From: Bacteroidales bacterium
GTDB lineage: Bacteria; Bacteroidota; Bacteroidia; Bacteroidales; NBLH01
NCBI GenBank assembly: GCA_027083715.1
Contig: JALWNR010000122.1
Coordinates: 1 to 7,337 of the forward strand
Reading direction: 5' to 3'
DNA length: 7,337 nt
Made by a program: the position numbers and the translations under genes. The notes beneath the pieces were generated by a model, which was given only the letters and a program-made list of their open reading frames with translations, was not told the DNA's origin and did not search any database. Of this stretch, positions 1 through 5,757 are shown in pieces. The stretch's first letter is position 1; every line of letters starts with the position of its first letter.

Positions 1-1
1 T

Positions 2-139
2 TATATTGGTTCACTTAACAGTATATCTTCTTTCTGTTATGAATGACGGAAATGGTCTTGAGTCATTCCCGCGAAAGCGGGAATCCAGGGCTTAAAATGT
101 CAGAAGATATTAGAAGTGACTCTATCGGTTTACTTAATA
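2..139. repeat. Composite repeat patch flanking a hairpin element
   Basis: Two nested repeats surround the 65-84 hairpin. An imperfect direct repeat, 2-20 against 121-139, shares 15 of 19 bases around the core GGTTYACTTAAYA. Inside it lies a perfect 9-bp inverted repeat, ATATCTTCT at 23-31 against AGAAGATAT at 102-110. The inverted repeat can be extended by CAG if a four-base gap is allowed. A further short inverted pair, AATGAC at 42-47 and GTCATT at 62-67, leads into the hairpin. No reading frame is seen here. The layout resembles a small non-autonomous mobile or REP-like element, but only one copy is visible, so this is inference. Confidence 0.45.
65..84. repeat. Perfect ATTCCC-N8-GGGAAT hairpin (dRS3-like)
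   Basis: ATTCCCGC, a GAAA loop and GCGGGAAT form an 8-bp perfect stem closed by a GNRA-type tetraloop. The GC-rich stem stands out from the AT-rich surroundings. The 20 bases fit the pattern ATTCCC-N8-GGGAAT known for the dRS3 repeats of Neisseria. Very similar hairpins recur as dispersed repeats in many unrelated bacteria. There is no T-tract after it on either strand, so it is not a normal intrinsic terminator. Dispersed-repeat status in this genome is inferred, not seen. Confidence 0.7.
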
Positions 140-144
140 TTAAG
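133..144. repeat. 12-bp perfect palindrome
   Basis: CTTAATATTAAG reads identically on both strands, in the leader of the GIY-YIG gene. Its left half overlaps the right copy of the 2-20/121-139 direct repeat. It could be a protein-binding site, but AT-only palindromes of this size also arise by chance in AT-rich spacers. Confidence 0.3.
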
Positions 145-171
145 AGTGAGAAAAGTTTATATATAATAAAT

Positions 172-178
172 AGAGGAG
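172..178 (+). promoter_or_regulatory. Shine-Dalgarno-like AGAGGAG pointing to codon 185
   Basis: AGAGGAG is one of very few good Shine-Dalgarno matches in the window. It ends six bases before an in-frame ATA at 185-187, exactly where the family's usual start would fall. It lies 30 bases before the first ATG at 209, too far to serve that codon well. It therefore marks the probable ancestral start site of the GIY-YIG gene. Confidence 0.5.
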
Positions 179-208
179 CAAACTATAAAGCAAGCTGCTA
201 TTTACATA

Positions 209-475
209 ATGAGCAATAGAAAAAATGGTACACTTTATATTGGAGTAACTACTGATTTAACTAAAAGAGTTTATGAGCACAAAAAGCAGTTTGTAGATGG
301 TTTTACAAAAAAATATGGCTTAAAGTATCTCGTGTATTATGAACTATTAGATTCAATAGAGGTAGCAATACAAAGAGAGAAGCAGCTAAAAAAGTGGAAC
401 AGGGCTTGGAAAATTGAATTAATAGAAAAAATTAATCCTAATTGGAGAGATTTATACGAAGATATAGTAAAATAA
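209..475 (+). CDS. Small GIY-YIG endonuclease-like protein with a damaged or unusual start
   Basis: This is a short single-domain GIY-YIG protein of the COG2827 type, a family of roughly 80-100 residues related to the UvrC nuclease domain and to homing endonucleases. From the ATG at 209 it has the 'YIG' half of the motif at residues 10-12, the conserved arginine R20 in the R-V-Y-E-H-K segment, the probable metal-binding glutamate E57 in Q-R-E-K-Q-L-K-K-W, and the family's closing N-P-N-W-R-D-L at 76-82. The 'GIY' half (A-I-Y-I) lies upstream of this ATG, encoded at 197-208. The open frame extends back to a stop at 167-169, but the only plausible start there is ATA at 185, after a good ribosome site. 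Initiation at 209 would remove the first beta strand and one active-site tyrosine. The protein may use the rare ATA start, or the gene may be decaying. No partner gene is adjacent; only the repeat patch lies upstream. The domain call is firm, activity doubtful. Confidence 0.8.
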   Translation: MSNRKNGTLYIGVTTDLTKRVYEHKKQFVDGFTKKYGLKYLVYYELLDSIEVAIQREKQLKKWNRAWKIELIEKINPNWRDLYEDIVK

Positions 476-506
476 AGATATTTTTTTCTGAGATTTTTAC
501 TTTTTT

Positions 507-538
507 TTTGATTGGAATAAATATTTTTTATACATTTG
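507..538 (+). promoter_or_regulatory. Bacteroidota-type promoter of tRNA-Arg
   Basis: TTTG at 507-510 and TACATTTG at 531-538 match the -33 TTTG and -7 TAxxTTTG consensus of the primary sigma factor of Bacteroidota, with a 20-base spacer. The expected start of transcription is about ten bases before the tRNA. This is one of the best clues to the phylum. Confidence 0.75.
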
Positions 539-553
539 CAGCCGTTTTAAGAA

Positions 554-630
554 GGACTCGTAGCATAACTGGATAGTGCACCTGACTACGGATCAGGAGG
601 TTGGGGGTTCGAATCCCTCCGAGTTCACCA
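554..630 (+). tRNA. tRNA-Arg (anticodon ACG)
   Basis: The cloverleaf can be drawn by eye. The acceptor stem GGACTCG (554-560) pairs with CGAGTTC (620-626) with one G-T wobble. The D arm has the stem GCAT/GTGC. The anticodon stem CCTGA/TCAGG encloses the loop CTACGGA, with anticodon ACG at 588-590. The T arm is GGGGG, TTCGAAT, CCCTC. The discriminator A at 627 is followed by an encoded CCA at 628-630. ACG is normally edited to ICG by TadA and reads the CGU/CGC/CGA codons. It has its own promoter and a terminator just downstream, so it is a single-gene transcription unit. Confidence 0.97.
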
Positions 631-634
631 AAAC

Positions 635-666
635 AAAAAGCCTTGCAGAGATGTGAGGCTTTTTTT
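635..666 (+). terminator. Intrinsic terminator of tRNA-Arg
   Basis: AAAAAGCCT (635-643) pairs with AGGCTTTTT (656-664) around a 12-base loop, and the run of T continues to 666. It starts five bases after the encoded CCA of tRNA-Arg. Confidence 0.85.
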
Positions 667-688
667 ATACTCATATTTTAGTTTCTTC

Positions 689-734
689 CACAAAAAAATG
701 CTTCTCTGAAAAATCAAAGAAGCATTTTTTTGTG
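689..734. terminator. Bidirectional terminator between convergent tRNA genes
   Basis: A 16-bp perfect stem, CACAAAAAAATGCTTC at 689-704 against GAAGCATTTTTTTGTG at 719-734, encloses a 14-base loop. The A and T runs sit within the stem on both sides, so it can end transcripts on either strand. On the minus strand it serves tRNA-Leu, and its outermost base pairs reach the last bases of that tRNA (733-734). On the plus strand it would back up the tRNA-Arg terminator. Confidence 0.85.
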
Positions 735-816
735 CCCGGGACAAGAATCGAACTTGCACTCCGAAACCGGAACATGGCCCTCAACCATGCGCGTCTACCA
801 ATTCCGCCACCCGGGC
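733..816 (-). tRNA. tRNA-Leu (anticodon GAG)
   Basis: Read on the minus strand, the acceptor stem GCCCGGG (816-810) pairs with CCCGGGC (740-734). The anticodon stem CCATG.../CATGG (785-789 with 773-777) holds the loop TTGAGGG with anticodon GAG at 782-780, which decodes CUC and CUU. A long class-II variable arm (CCG, GTTT, CGG core) and the T arm GCAAG, TTCGATT, CTTGT are present. The total is 84 bases with discriminator A. CCA is not encoded, unlike the facing tRNA-Arg, so CCA must be added by nucleotidyltransferase. It has its own promoter and shares the bidirectional terminator. Confidence 0.97.
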
Positions 817-828
817 TTTTAGTCGCTG

Positions 829-858
829 CAAAATTATAAAATTCTGGAAATTGGCAAA
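829..858 (-). promoter_or_regulatory. Bacteroidota-type promoter of tRNA-Leu
   Basis: On the minus strand TTTG (858-855) and TAATTTTG (836-829) are separated by 18 bases and match the -33/-7 consensus of Bacteroidota. The -7 box ends 12 bases before the mature tRNA. The promoter lies in the 75-base gap after the XRE-S24 gene, so the tRNA need not depend on read-through. Confidence 0.7.
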
Positions 859-891
859 ATCAAATTAACAATTAACACAAATCTCTTATAA

Positions 892-1698
892 CTAACTATT
901 TCTATCTATTTTCTCCTTTATTTTATTCATTTCATATTGCAAATTAGCCACTGTTTTTAACAAATCACCTTTTGGAAGCTGAGGTTCGGGAATTTCATTG
1001 CTGATAAAATTAGTAAATTTCCATATCTCGCGTATTTCACTGATGTTTAAATCATAAGGTTCATAAACAGGATTCAGGGAATAAAGTTTCAGGCTTTTGC
1101 TTTTTTCAATATTATTTTCAATTATTTTAAAAACCACCCCTTCGTTCAGTGTAGTGATAATACATGCATCTCCGTTTTTAAGCAAAGTCCAATCCAGCAC
1201 AAACTCTCCGGTAACCCAGGAACCGTCCGGCACAGGCAGCATAGAATCTCCTTTTATCTGAAAGGTACGATACTTTCTTTCTTTAGAAAGAAAAGGCAGT
1301 TTAAAAACAGGTAGCTCTTTAATAAATTCGGGGTCAGCAAACCCACGTGTATATCCCGCTTTGGCTTTTTCGGGAACCAGTTCAATGTTTTCATCATTTT
1401 CACTATCAACAGTTGTTGCCAAAACACGCAATCGGCTGCCTTTGATAAATACATCGTAGCCACGCTCTATTTCGCTTAACTGACTTTCTGAAAGTTCTGA
1501 TAAATTGATCCGTACCAAAGTATCAATTGAAATATTGAAATAATCGGAGATATGTATCAGGTTATCAATGCTAGGCTGTGCTACACCATTTTCATATCCG
1601 CTAAGTGTTGAGCGTTTCATCTTCAAAGTTCCGGCAATTTCGTCCTGAGTTCTGCCTTTTCTTTTGCGTAATAGTTTTATGTTTCTTCCAAAGTACAT
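892..1698 (-). CDS. XRE-family repressor with S24 (LexA/CI-like) peptidase domain
   Basis: This is a cytoplasmic DNA-binding regulator of 268 residues. Residues 6-62 form a Cro/CI-type helix-turn-helix (T-Q-D-E-I-A-G-T-L-K, then R-S-T-L-S-G-Y-E-N-G). Residues about 110-230 form an S24 domain. A serine sits in K-G-D-S-M (S152) and a lysine in V-V-F-K-I (K191), the spacing expected for the Ser-Lys dyad. Upstream is K-A-G-Y, where A114-G115 resembles the Ala-Gly self-cleavage site of LexA and CI. All parts needed for RecA-stimulated self-cleavage therefore appear intact. The tail (about 240-268) is charged and probably helical, perhaps a short coiled coil. The gene is divergent from a PLD-like gene, with 176 bases of palindrome-bearing spacer between them, which fits autoregulation and control of the neighbour. 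The origin could be a phage-type repressor or a host stress regulator; no phage genes lie next to it. A DNA-damage link is inferred from the family. Confidence 0.88.
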   Translation of the reverse strand: MYFGRNIKLLRKRKGRTQDEIAGTLKMKRSTLSGYENGVAQPSIDNLIHISDYFNISIDTLVRINLSELSESQLSEIERGYDVFIKGSRLRVLATTVDSENDENIELVPEKAKAGYTRGFADPEFIKELPVFKLPFLSKERKYRTFQIKGDSMLPVPDGSWVTGEFVLDWTLLKNGDACIITTLNEGVVFKIIENNIEKSKSLKLYSLNPVYEPYDLNISEIREIWKFTNFISNEIPEPQLPKGDLLKTVANLQYEMNKIKEKIDRNS

Positions 1699-1735
1699 AT
1701 CAACAAGTAATTAATGAAAAATTATTTAAAAAAAT

Positions 1736-1743
1736 CAAAATTA
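1736..1743 (-). promoter_or_regulatory. -7 box of the XRE-S24 gene promoter
   Basis: On the minus strand this reads TAATTTTG, a full match to TAxxTTTG, 37 bases before the ATG at 1698. No clear TTTG lies at the -33 distance, so the promoter may be weak or helped by a protein. It overlaps one AATCAAAA box, so a repressor bound there would block it. Confidence 0.45.
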
Positions 1744-1771
1744 ATAGTGAAAATTTTTGGTGTTTATCTTC

Positions 1772-1845
1772 TTTTTGATTATATTATAATGGTTTTAATG
1801 ATTAATTTTTAATCAAAAATACGAAAATATATTGAAAATCAAAAA
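1772..1845. promoter_or_regulatory. Candidate operator cluster in the divergent spacer
   Basis: The 176-base AT-rich spacer between the repressor and the PLD-like gene holds two inverted repeats. TTTTTGATTA at 1772-1781 is matched by TAATCAAAAA at 1810-1819, a perfect 10-bp pair. TGATTAA-TTT-TTAATCA at 1799-1815 is a 17-base palindrome. The box AATCAAAA recurs at 1733, 1811 and 1837, and in reverse at 1773-1780. Such repeated symmetric sites are expected for a dimeric XRE repressor. The region is so AT-rich that some of this could be chance. Confidence 0.45.
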
Positions 1846-1874
1846 ATATTATTCACTTTTAAAACTTATGCGAT

Positions 1875-2351
1875 ATGATTATTAGTTTTTTAGCACCGGA
1901 AATCACAAATATTAATAATTTCATTAACCGACGAATTGTTAATGAACTCCGAAAGGCAAATTATGCGGTATGGATGCAGAGCGACAAAAATTGGTTAACC
2001 GATGAAATCGTATTTTCCATTTTATTGTCGCATTTAAAAAAAGGTTTGAATGTTGAAATTGTTATGCACGATTATCTTTTAAGTGAATACGAAAATGCCA
2101 AAATGCAAACCTTTATTGATGCAGGAGGTGAAATTTTCCTGATAGACAACAAAAAATTGCCCAAACCGCTGAAAGAGCATTTTTGCATTGTTGATTATTC
2201 AACAGTAGTAACCGCACGAATTAATGGCAGAGATATTATAAAACCTCATCGCGGCAGCACACTACTAAAAGAAAATCAGGAAACACTTGTTGAAAATTAC
2301 ATTGATAATTATCTGAATATAAAAAACACCTATTGCAGAAACAGATATTAG
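1875..2351 (+). CDS. Phospholipase-D-like protein with altered HKD motif
   Basis: This 158-residue protein resembles one PLD-fold half domain. Residues 41-62 (L-T-D-E-I-V-F-S-I-L-L...G-L-N-V-E-I-V) and 77-92 (F-I-D-A-G-G-E-I-F-L-I) follow the usual strand-helix-strand pattern that precedes the H-x-K-x4-D motif. Where that motif should be, the codons read K100-E-H102-F-C-I-V-D107, so histidine and lysine have changed places. The histidine is the nucleophile in active PLD enzymes, so normal catalysis looks unlikely. Family members of this type act on phosphodiester bonds in lipid or nucleic acid and work as dimers. There is no signal peptide, so it is probably cytoplasmic. The ATG at 1875 is the only sensible start, as the ATG at 1868 meets a stop after five codons. 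It is divergent from the XRE-S24 repressor and followed by a strong terminator, so it is a monocistronic unit probably under that repressor. The fold call is moderate; function is unknown. Confidence 0.65.
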   Translation: MIISFLAPEITNINNFINRRIVNELRKANYAVWMQSDKNWLTDEIVFSILLSHLKKGLNVEIVMHDYLLSEYENAKMQTFIDAGGEIFLIDNKKLPKPLKEHFCIVDYSTVVTARINGRDIIKPHRGSTLLKENQETLVENYIDNYLNIKNTYCRNRY

Positions 2352-2383
2352 ACAACAATTTCAGATTTGGGTTTATGTTGTTG

Positions 2384-2424
2384 AGCCGGATGATTGCAAA
2401 AAGTCATCCGGCTTTTATTTTTTT
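2384..2424 (+). terminator. Strong intrinsic terminator after the PLD-like gene
   Basis: AGCCGGATGA (2384-2393) pairs perfectly with TCATCCGGCT (2404-2413) around a 10-base loop and is followed by TTTATTTTTTT to 2424. It separates the PLD-like gene from the DUF2252 gene, which must have its own promoter in the 40 bases that follow. Confidence 0.9.
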
Positions 2425-2464
2425 CAGCGATAATTTTTATCTTGCAATCTAATATTTGACAAAA

Positions 2465-3742
2465 ATGAGCAAAGAAGATAAAAAAACAACCACCTCAGCA
2501 CTTGACTTGATTAATGAATGGAACAAGCATCTTGATAAAAATATCCGCGATGAAAAATTTAAAAAAATGGCTCAAACGCCTTATTATTTCTATCGTGGCA
2601 CTAATTTTTTATTCTGGAATTATTTTGCTGCCCATAAAAATTTGGGAAACTTTGGAAATGAAGATACTCAAACATGGATACAGGCAGATTTACATGCATA
2701 CAATTACGGAATATACGATACAGAAAACAATGAGCTTGTTTATGGGCTCAATGATTTTGACGAAGCCTGTTTGGGTGATTATCAGTTTGATATTTGGCGA
2801 ATGGCTGCCAGTATGGTGCTCATTGCCCATGAAAACGGATTTATTGACAATGAACTCATACATAAATTTACGGATTCATTTACCAATGGTTATTTAAGTG
2901 TAATAGAAAACTACCGCCTGAACGGAAGTGAAATTTTGTATCAGGTAAATAAAGAAAATGCTTTTGGTAAGTTGGATGAAGTTTTGGAGCAAACAGAAAA
3001 AAAGGAAAGTCGCAAGGAAATGCTTAAAAAGTGGACAAAGCACCAAAACGGCACATTATGTTTTGATGTTTCGTACCATAAGCTTGCAGGAGTTTCTGAA
3101 GAGAGAAAAGAAGAAGTGGAAGCAGCTATGACCGGATACATAAACAGCCTAAACAAACATCATTTCCCCGAAAACTATTTTAAGATAATTGATGTAGCAC
3201 AAAGAATTTCTTCCGGTACAGGTTCATATGGAACACCTAGATTTTACATACTCATCGAAGGCAAGGGTGGCGAACATCAAGAGCGCATTTTAGATGCTAA
3301 ATTTCAATATAAACCCTGCTCATATTATTTTTTAGGTGATAAATATCAAAAAACACACGATAAAAGATTTATGAATGAAGGACAAAGGCACAAGGAGGCC
3401 TATCTTGCATTGAGTGCAAAAAACGATATTCATCTGGGCTGGATGCAATTATCCGAAGGGACTTTTTCAATCAGAGAACGTTCGCCTTACAAATCCTACT
3501 TCCCCACAGAATTGTTAAATACTGAAAAACGTTTTGTAAAACTGGCAATGCAATGGGGCAGTATTCTTGCCACAGCACACATCAACGGAAATAAAGATTT
3601 TGCTTTAGCAAATGTTTTAGAAATATCGGTAAAAATGAAAAAAGAATTTGCAAATTTAGTTTATTCAACTGCAATAGAATTTGCAGCATACAACAATAAA
3701 ATTTACAAGAGCTTTATCAATAAGTTTTTTCTTGATGAATAA
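2465..3742 (+). CDS. DUF2252 family protein (kinase/aminoglycoside-phosphotransferase-like)
   Basis: This 425-residue protein is recognisable as DUF2252 (COG4320). Counting from the ATG at 2465, it shows F-Y-R-G at 42-45, Q-A-D-L-H-A-Y-N-Y-G at 73-82 (the G-D-L-H-x-x-N-F-G motif, comparable to the catalytic loop of aminoglycoside phosphotransferases), and N-D-F-D-E-A at 96-101 (comparable to the metal-binding DFG). The fold's order looks permuted, with the glycine-rich G-T-G-S-Y-G at 251-256, the lysine-bearing D-A-K-F-Q-Y-K-P segment at 277-284, W-M-Q at 326-328 and L-A-T-A-H at 368-372 following. In position 74 alanine replaces the usual glycine. Key acidic residues are kept, so a phosphotransfer activity is possible, but no substrate is known for the family. 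No signal peptide or membrane segment is seen. An in-frame TTG at 2456 adds three residues, but the ATG is the more natural start. It is a single-gene unit after a terminator, convergent with the caspase-like gene 46 bases downstream. Confidence 0.85.
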   Translation: MSKEDKKTTTSALDLINEWNKHLDKNIRDEKFKKMAQTPYYFYRGTNFLFWNYFAAHKNLGNFGNEDTQTWIQADLHAYNYGIYDTENNELVYGLNDFDEACLGDYQFDIWRMAASMVLIAHENGFIDNELIHKFTDSFTNGYLSVIENYRLNGSEILYQVNKENAFGKLDEVLEQTEKKESRKEMLKKWTKHQNGTLCFDVSYHKLAGVSEERKEEVEAAMTGYINSLNKHHFPENYFKIIDVAQRISSGTGSYGTPRFYILIEGKGGEHQERILDAKFQYKPCSYYFLGDKYQKTHDKRFMNEGQRHKEAYLALSAKNDIHLGWMQLSEGTFSIRERSPYKSYFPTELLNTEKRFVKLAMQWGSILATAHINGNKDFALANVLEISVKMKKEFANLVYSTAIEFAAYNNKIYKSFINKFFLDE

Positions 3743-3759
3743 CAAACATCTCATTCTGT

Positions 3760-3779
3760 AAAACAAAACTGTTTTTTTA
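3760..3779. terminator. Weak hairpin between convergent genes
   Basis: AAAACA (3760-3765) can pair with TGTTTT (3770-3775) around a four-base loop, followed by more T on the plus strand. It lies in the 46-base gap between the stops of the DUF2252 and caspase-like genes. The stem is short and AT-rich, so this is a tentative call. Confidence 0.3.
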
Positions 3780-3788
3780 AAATGAAAT

Positions 3789-5744
3789 TTATTTTATTCC
3801 CCAGTCCTGCCACATATCTCTTACAGCTATACTTTCCAATATCATCGGCATTTGATGATAGCCTAATTCTTCTGCTTTAAGGCTTACGTTTTCTTTTATG
3901 GCATTTGAAAGTTTCAGTAAGCTGATATTACCTCTTGTTTTTTGCAATTCTTTCAGGAAATAGTACGTAAACAAGCCGTGTTTTTGCTCAGGATAAATAT
4001 TTGAGGTGTGCTCCTCCGAAACAGCCATAAAAACAATAGTATTTCCGGAAAGCACCTCTTTACGCGGAATAATTGTCGGAGCATCAGGTCCTCTGAGTCC
4101 TGTTTTTCTAGCTCTGTTGTTAAACGAAGCATCTATTACCACAATATTTTTCGAGGAACGGCTCTCCCATATTTTTTTGTATAAAAATTCAATCGAAATA
4201 GCTTGTTTTATATCCTCAGGAGGAACATCCACAGGCATCAGATATGGAGCCTTCGTTTGCGGGTCGGCTAAGCCCTGCCCTGCATAATAAAACAAAAGTT
4301 CTGCCTGAGTATTGTCTTTTTGTTTACTTACCTGCCTTGATATATTAATGATGTTTTCAAGCATTTGCTTTTTATCGGCATCCAGCAATAAAATAATATT
4401 GCTTTCCGGAATTCCTAAAACCTTCACTGCGTACTCTTTAAATACCAACGCATCATTGCGTGCAAACGGAACGTTAAAATTCTTACTCAAACCTGTTTTT
4501 TCATTAGCATAGCCTTCATTACCAATTATTAATGCATATTTTGCAGAATTTAAGCTTGCCGAAACCGGAATATTCCGATCAATATCTGATAATAACTGAT
4601 TTTCACTAATTCCTTTTTGATATTCAAAGCTACATGTTTTAATTGAATATTTAATTTCGGGTACCGGATTATTATATTCTGCTTTTATATTCACAGTAAA
4701 TTCACAATCTCCCGTGTGAATATTTTTCAAAGCTTTTACAGGAATCATAACATTTTCGGTACCATTAACCGGTATTCTTTTAATTTTAATTTTTTCGGGC
4801 AATTCAATATTTTTATTATCACAAGAAATATAAGTATAAAAGTTCATAGCCGGTGCAGGTCCATAATTCTTTAATTTAAAAATTAAATACCCTTTTTCAA
4901 AGGCATCCAAACAATGATTTTGATCTAAGTCCTTATAAAATATTGAATTTTCAACTAGTTGTAAATTAGTTAGATAAGTATTTACGAAAAGTTCAGCACT
5001 CAAACTGGATGTAACTTTAAAATTAGGAACGTCCGGTGTTTCCTTTATCGGATAATGTTTTTCCCATTTCTTTTTAATCTGCTTTGTTCTTTTTATCAAT
5101 CCAATATAATCAACCAACCATACCACACCAGCTGCACCCAAAAACACATAAGACATAGTATTGTTTGTAACTGATTTATTGTAATAATCATCTTTTAGTG
5201 CAATTGTTTCAGCCCCAAGATAATTATTGTAATTATTATAACTGGAATTATTCATATAAAGCGATGCACCAATAAACCCATATCCCAGTGCACCGTATAT
5301 CCAATATGGTTTACGGGGCTTAATCTGATAATCTCCCCAGCCCGGAAAGATCGTTGATAAAATAAAAGGGTTATCAGGGTAAAATCCGTTTTGAACTGAT
5401 GCCGACACTTTTACACGTAGTGTATCAATTATATTTACTTTATCTCTATAAACATCCCAAACGGCAAATTTGTCTTCTTCCGGTTTATCAATAAACTTAT
5501 TGACCTCACCTTTCCACGACACAGCTTTTATACTGTCTCCCCTTGAATTAAAAACATTAATCCACACCCTGACTTTATCTTTTGCTCGGGCATTATGAAT
5601 TTTGTACTTAACAGACAATTTCCCGCTATTGTATTGAGTTTCCAGTATCTCTACACTGATTCTCGATTTAAATTGTCCGTTTACTGTTACCGAAAAAAAC
5701 AGGGAAACAATTATTAAAGCTAAAAAATATTTTAATTTATTCAT
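3789..5744 (-). CDS. Exported/membrane protein with C-terminal pseudo-caspase domain
   Basis: This 651-residue multidomain protein begins with a signal peptide (K3-K5 then a hydrophobic run to about V21, probable cut near G23-Q24). Residues 25-118 are predicted beta-rich. Residues 125-220 carry the S-T-I-F-P-G-W-G-D-Y segment and two hydrophobic stretches (about 147-163 and 198-216), resembling the DUF5683-like membrane module of Bacteroidota. Residues 270-375 look like an Ig/CARDB-like domain that starts with a D-x-D-x-N-x-x-L-D loop (272-280), possibly calcium-binding. Residues 400-640 are a C14 caspase fold: Y-A-L-I-I-G-N at 403-409, a Y-Y-A-G-Q-G segment at 486-491 and V-V-I-D-A-S-F-N at 535-542. 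In active members the last two read A-G-H-G and D-A-C; here histidine is Gln490 and cysteine is Ser540, so the domain should be proteolytically dead. The gene starts 13 bases after the stop of the lipoprotein gene and shares its operon. A scaffold or sensing role in the cell envelope is inference. Confidence 0.87.
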   Translation of the reverse strand: MNKLKYFLALIIVSLFFSVTVNGQFKSRISVEILETQYNSGKLSVKYKIHNARAKDKVRVWINVFNSRGDSIKAVSWKGEVNKFIDKPEEDKFAVWDVYRDKVNIIDTLRVKVSASVQNGFYPDNPFILSTIFPGWGDYQIKPRKPYWIYGALGYGFIGASLYMNNSSYNNYNNYLGAETIALKDDYYNKSVTNNTMSYVFLGAAGVVWLVDYIGLIKRTKQIKKKWEKHYPIKETPDVPNFKVTSSLSAELFVNTYLTNLQLVENSIFYKDLDQNHCLDAFEKGYLIFKLKNYGPAPAMNFYTYISCDNKNIELPEKIKIKRIPVNGTENVMIPVKALKNIHTGDCEFTVNIKAEYNNPVPEIKYSIKTCSFEYQKGISENQLLSDIDRNIPVSASLNSAKYALIIGNEGYANEKTGLSKNFNVPFARNDALVFKEYAVKVLGIPESNIILLLDADKKQMLENIINISRQVSKQKDNTQAELLFYYAGQGLADPQTKAPYLMPVDVPPEDIKQAISIEFLYKKIWESRSSKNIVVIDASFNNRARKTGLRGPDAPTIIPRKEVLSGNTIVFMAVSEEHTSNIYPEQKHGLFTYYFLKELQKTRGNISLLKLSNAIKENVSLKAEELGYHQMPMILESIAVRDMWQDWGIK

Positions 5745-5757
5745 TTTAGTGTTATCC

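Noticed and set aside
65..84. Hairpin as the start of a CRISPR array
   Set aside because: Only one copy of the palindromic unit occurs in the window, with no regularly spaced repeats.
65..84. Hairpin as an intrinsic terminator
   Set aside because: No T-tract follows it on either strand.
1254..1463. Minus-strand open frame inside the XRE-S24 gene
   Set aside because: It overlaps a well-supported gene on the same strand in another frame, and its translation has no recognisable motif.
2451..2458. AATATTTG before the DUF2252 gene as a -7 promoter box
   Set aside because: It misses the first T of TAxxTTTG and ends only six bases before the ATG, leaving almost no room for a leader.
2514..2897. 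Plus-strand 127-codon hydrophobic frame inside the DUF2252 gene
   Set aside because: It is a frame-shifted shadow of conserved DUF2252 motifs; the hydrophobic look comes from AT-rich codons read out of frame.
2941..3156. Minus-strand frame opposite the DUF2252 gene
   Set aside because: It is antisense to a conserved coding region, with no motif and no start context.
4006..4512. Two plus-strand frames opposite the caspase-like domain
   Set aside because: Both are antisense to a domain with clear family motifs, and neither shows a recognisable product.
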